This document shows positions 6,915 through 8,574 of a DNA stretch of 8,574 nt, in pieces; the first letter of the stretch is position 1, and every line of letters starts with the position of its first letter. The position numbers and the translations under genes were made by a program. Source of the DNA: Ruminiclostridium sp. (GTDB lineage: Bacteria; Bacillota_A; Clostridia; Oscillospirales; Ruminococcaceae); assembly GCA_017550775.1 (NCBI GenBank), contig JAFZOA010000054.1:1-8574 (forward strand). Direction: 5' to 3'. The notes beneath the pieces were generated by a model. That model did no database searches. It saw only the letters and a program-made list of their open reading frames with translations, and was not told the origin of the DNA.

Positions 6915-7028
6915 ATGATCGAAGTGTTTAAAGGACTTCCGCACGGTTTCGGTCTCGGCACGGGAACTGTCGCCGAGGGCTGGATAAACAATGCCGTAAA
7001 ACTCCGGGAAAGACAAATAGAGAGCTGA
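6915..7028 (+). pseudogene. Remnant: C-terminal tail of an alpha/beta hydrolase (esterase)
   Basis: A 37-codon frame from 6915 reads I-E-V-F then KGLPHGFGLGTGTVAEGW and I-N-N-A-V-K-L, ending at TGA 7026-7028. This is the terminal segment of BD-FAE/tannase-like alpha/beta hydrolases, and the His in LPHGFG is the usual catalytic histidine. Nothing upstream in this frame encodes the rest of the fold; the GH5 stop lies only 16 bp before. There is no good ribosome binding site before the ATG. It is best read as a gene fragment left by deletion or insertion. An intact relative starts at 7950. Confidence 0.7.
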
Positions 7029-7034
7029 CAATGA

Positions 7035-7181
7035 ACGCATTTGCCGACAACGCTTTCGGAAATGGGTATCGGCAGTGATACCAATCTGAAAGCAGTAGCG
7101 GAGTCAACAATACTGACAGGCGGCTGTGCGAAGAAGTTTACAGCAGCGGAATTGCTTGACGTTCTGGAAGAGTGCAGATAA
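7035..7181 (+). pseudogene. Remnant: C-terminal tail of an iron-containing alcohol dehydrogenase
   Basis: The open stretch between a TGA at 7032-7034 and the TAA at 7179-7181 reads THLPTTLSEMGIGSDTN, then L-K-A-V-A-E-S-T, LTGGCAKKFTAAELLDVLEE and C-R. The LPTTLSE-x-GI segment and the following helical tail with a late x-E-L-L-D-V-L motif match the end of group III (iron-containing) alcohol dehydrogenases. The nucleotide- and metal-binding parts are missing. An ATG at 7062 could start a 39-residue peptide, but no SD is present. The TAA overlaps the ribosome binding site of the DUF4405 gene, so the parent gene was once directly upstream of it in an operon. Confidence 0.65.
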
Positions 7182-7194
7182 GGACTGAGATCAA

Positions 7195-7866
7195 ATGAAA
7201 ACAAAAATAAAGCTTGCCGCTGACATCCTTATGACAGCGGCTTTGCCGGTATTAATGTGCTATTCGCTTATCACCGAGACCGCTCACGAGATAGTCGGTC
7301 TTGTAATGTTTGCGCTGTTTATCCTGCACCATATACTCAATTTCGGATGGACGAAAGCGCTTTTCAAAGGCAAGTATCCTCCTAAGCGCATTGTCGGAAC
7401 TGTTATAAACGCGCTTGTGCTGCTCTGTATGATCGGTCTGATGTACAGCAGTATAGTGATCTCAAAGCATATCTTCACATTTCTTGACCTGAGCGGTGCC
7501 GGTTTCGCGAGAACGGTACATCTGATGTGTGCCTATTGGGGATTGGCGTTAATGAGCGTTCATCTCGGTATGCACTTTCGACAGATGACTGCGGGAATAA
7601 AGCCGAAAAAAACGGTTGTGATCGTGTTGCATATTTTCTTTGCAATGATCGCACTTGTCGGCATTTACGAGTTCATTGCGCTGAATTTTGTCGGATATAT
7701 GTTCGGACAGGTGCAGTTTGTGTTTATAGATACAAGCAAATCCCCGATCATTGCTGTGCTTGAAAACTTAAGCGTTATGGTGCTGTTTGCCGAGGGCGGT
7801 TATTGGCTGAACAAGGCATTAAGCCGTACAAATAAGGAAAATGAAAAATCATCATACTGCTCTTGA
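7195..7866 (+). CDS. DUF4405 multi-pass membrane protein
   Basis: This 223-residue integral membrane protein has about six hydrophobic helices, at roughly 7-25, 32-52, 67-89, 107-128, 142-164 and 185-205. It resembles the DUF4405 family. Many histidines lie in or next to the helices (H31, H45, H46, H92, H109, H123, H127, H146), including a ..VHLGMH.. pair. That pattern suggests b-type heme binding as in small membrane cytochromes; this is inference, since the family has no settled function. A weak SD (AAGGA, 7180-7184) lies ten bases upstream and overlaps the stop of the alcohol dehydrogenase remnant. The gene has no evident promoter of its own, so it may depend on read-through from the GH5 transcript. 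Similar proteins often neighbour flavodoxins, so it may originally have belonged with the upstream operon. Confidence 0.85.
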   Translation: MKTKIKLAADILMTAALPVLMCYSLITETAHEIVGLVMFALFILHHILNFGWTKALFKGKYPPKRIVGTVINALVLLCMIGLMYSSIVISKHIFTFLDLSGAGFARTVHLMCAYWGLALMSVHLGMHFRQMTAGIKPKKTVVIVLHIFFAMIALVGIYEFIALNFVGYMFGQVQFVFIDTSKSPIIAVLENLSVMVLFAEGGYWLNKALSRTNKENEKSSYCS

Positions 7867-7910
7867 AATACTTTTAGCTCCTTACTCTTTAAGTTTATTT
7901 TAACTTTGCA

Positions 7911-7919
7911 TGATATAAT
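7911..7919 (+). promoter_or_regulatory. Extended -10 promoter of the esterase lipoprotein gene
   Basis: TGATATAAT is a full extended -10 (TATAAT at 7914-7919), identical to the one at 1227-1235. No good -35 lies 16-18 bp upstream; the region is T-rich, and a weak AAGTT/AACTT inverted repeat (7891-7906) overlaps the spacer. Transcription should start near 7926, with a 24-nt leader carrying GAGAGG (7936-7941). Confidence 0.65.
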
Positions 7920-7949
7920 GAAGAAAATACAAAAAGAGAGGTACCCATT

Positions 7950-8574
7950 ATGTCATTGAAACGTAATACTATATTTATTGCAGCTTTATGTGCTTGTCTG
8001 CTTATATCAGGCTGTTCGACCGACACACAGACCGAAACAACGACAACCACGGCATCAGCTATGACAGTTCTTGACACGGCTGTGGAAACAACCGCGGCAG
8101 AAACAACTTCCGCCGAAACAACAACGGTTTCCGAAACCGTAACAACCGAAAGTGAAGTGCAGATCGTGACAAATCTCGAAAAGCTCGACATGACCAAGTG
8201 GCAGTACAACGCCGATGACGATGTTTATTATCAGATCGGCATATCTTACTGCGAAACACCGGCTGATGAAAGCTACGAAACGCTTGCCGTATTTGTACCC
8301 AGCGCGTATATGACCGGAACAGAAAACGGTGACGGAACTTATACCTGCGAACTTTCCGACGGTTCTATAAACGGCTATACAGCGGAGACCGCACCGATAG
8401 TTATGCCGATAAACACTCCAGGGTATTCCGCAATGTCGGCTCTGACTTCTTATTCGAGCAGCGTTTCGAGCTATACCAAAGAGGGCTTCGTGTATGTACA
8501 CGCGGGCTGCCGCGGACGCGATGCAGGTGCTCCCGCAGGCGTTACCGACCTAAAAGCAGCGGTGCGCTATATAC
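7950..8574 (+). CDS. Tannase/BD-FAE-like alpha/beta hydrolase lipoprotein, N-terminal part
   Basis: The frame is open from the ATG at 7950 to the window end: 208 residues plus one base, with no stop. It starts with a lipoprotein signal whose lipobox is I-S-G-C (Cys 22). A Thr/Glu-rich linker (about 23-70, many ETT units) follows. Then comes the first part of an alpha/beta hydrolase: YETLAVFVPSAY (109-120), TAPIVMPINTPGYSA (147-161) and GFVYVHAGCRGRDAGAPAG (179-197), then VTDLKAAVRYI. This order, with the GCRGRDAGAPAGVTD motif, is that of subtype-B tannase-like esterases, which release gallate or other phenolic acids from plant esters. The catalytic Ser, Asp and His lie beyond the window, so activity cannot be judged. 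The enzyme should be tethered outside the cell. GAGAGG stands eight bases before the start, and the gene has its own promoter. Confidence 0.85.
   Translation, partial: MSLKRNTIFIAALCACLLISGCSTDTQTETTTTTASAMTVLDTAVETTAAETTSAETTTVSETVTTESEVQIVTNLEKLDMTKWQYNADDDVYYQIGISYCETPADESYETLAVFVPSAYMTGTENGDGTYTCELSDGSINGYTAETAPIVMPINTPGYSAMSALTSYSSSVSSYTKEGFVYVHAGCRGRDAGAPAGVTDLKAAVRYI

Noticed and set aside
7062..7181. Stand-alone 39-residue protein
   Set aside because: No Shine-Dalgarno, and the homology to the alcohol dehydrogenase tail extends upstream of its ATG, so a gene remnant fits better.
7867..7910. Terminator after the DUF4405 gene
   Set aside because: Only a 5-bp AAGTT/AACTT stem with a 6-base loop and no GC pairs is present, and it overlaps the next promoter region.

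Overview
The window looks like chromosomal DNA from a gut or rumen Clostridia species, most likely Ruminococcus or a close relative. The pointers are moderate GC, strong AGGAGG-type ribosome binding sites, an EFR1-type ferredoxin/flavodoxin, lipoproteins with Thr/Glu-rich linkers, a secreted GH5 cellulase and a tannase-like esterase. The genus is inferred from gene content, not from a marker gene.

Layout. Positions 1-289 hold the 3' end of a short-chain dehydrogenase (+). A LysR-type regulator (1156-317, -) converges on it. A 148-bp divergent region follows, with a good sigma-A promoter (1206-1235) and a 17-bp palindrome of LysR-box type centred about 64 bp upstream of the predicted transcription start. 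From 1305 to 5284 runs a tight five-gene redox operon (+): EFR1-family flavodoxin/ferredoxin, a 2,5-diketogluconate-reductase-like aldo/keto reductase, a flavin reductase-like FMN protein, a YajO-like aldo/keto reductase, and a flavodoxin exported as a lipoprotein. Gaps are 22 bp or less, with one 20-bp overlap and one ATGA overlap. The LysR protein is the obvious candidate regulator.

The operon does not end cleanly. Right after the flavodoxin stop there is a consensus SD and an ATG whose frame stops after 13 codons. Next come an 18-bp inverted repeat, a near-consensus promoter (5384-5412) and a secreted GH5 endoglucanase-type enzyme with a C-terminal Fn3-like domain (5447-6898). Positions 6899-7194 contain no intact gene. 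They hold two decayed gene tails, one from an alpha/beta hydrolase (esterase) and one from an iron-containing alcohol dehydrogenase. The second runs into a DUF4405 membrane protein (7195-7866). The simplest reading is that a longer redox operon was broken and the cellulase cassette now sits in the scar.

A new promoter (extended -10 at 7911-7919) then starts a lipoprotein esterase of tannase/BD-FAE type (7950 onward), cut by the window end. This gene is easily missed because it has no stop codon in the window.

Together the region combines cytoplasmic NAD(P)H/flavin redox enzymes, surface-exposed or membrane redox proteins, and two secreted plant-polymer-degrading enzymes. No tRNA, rRNA, CRISPR array, insertion sequence or convincing rho-independent terminator was seen.
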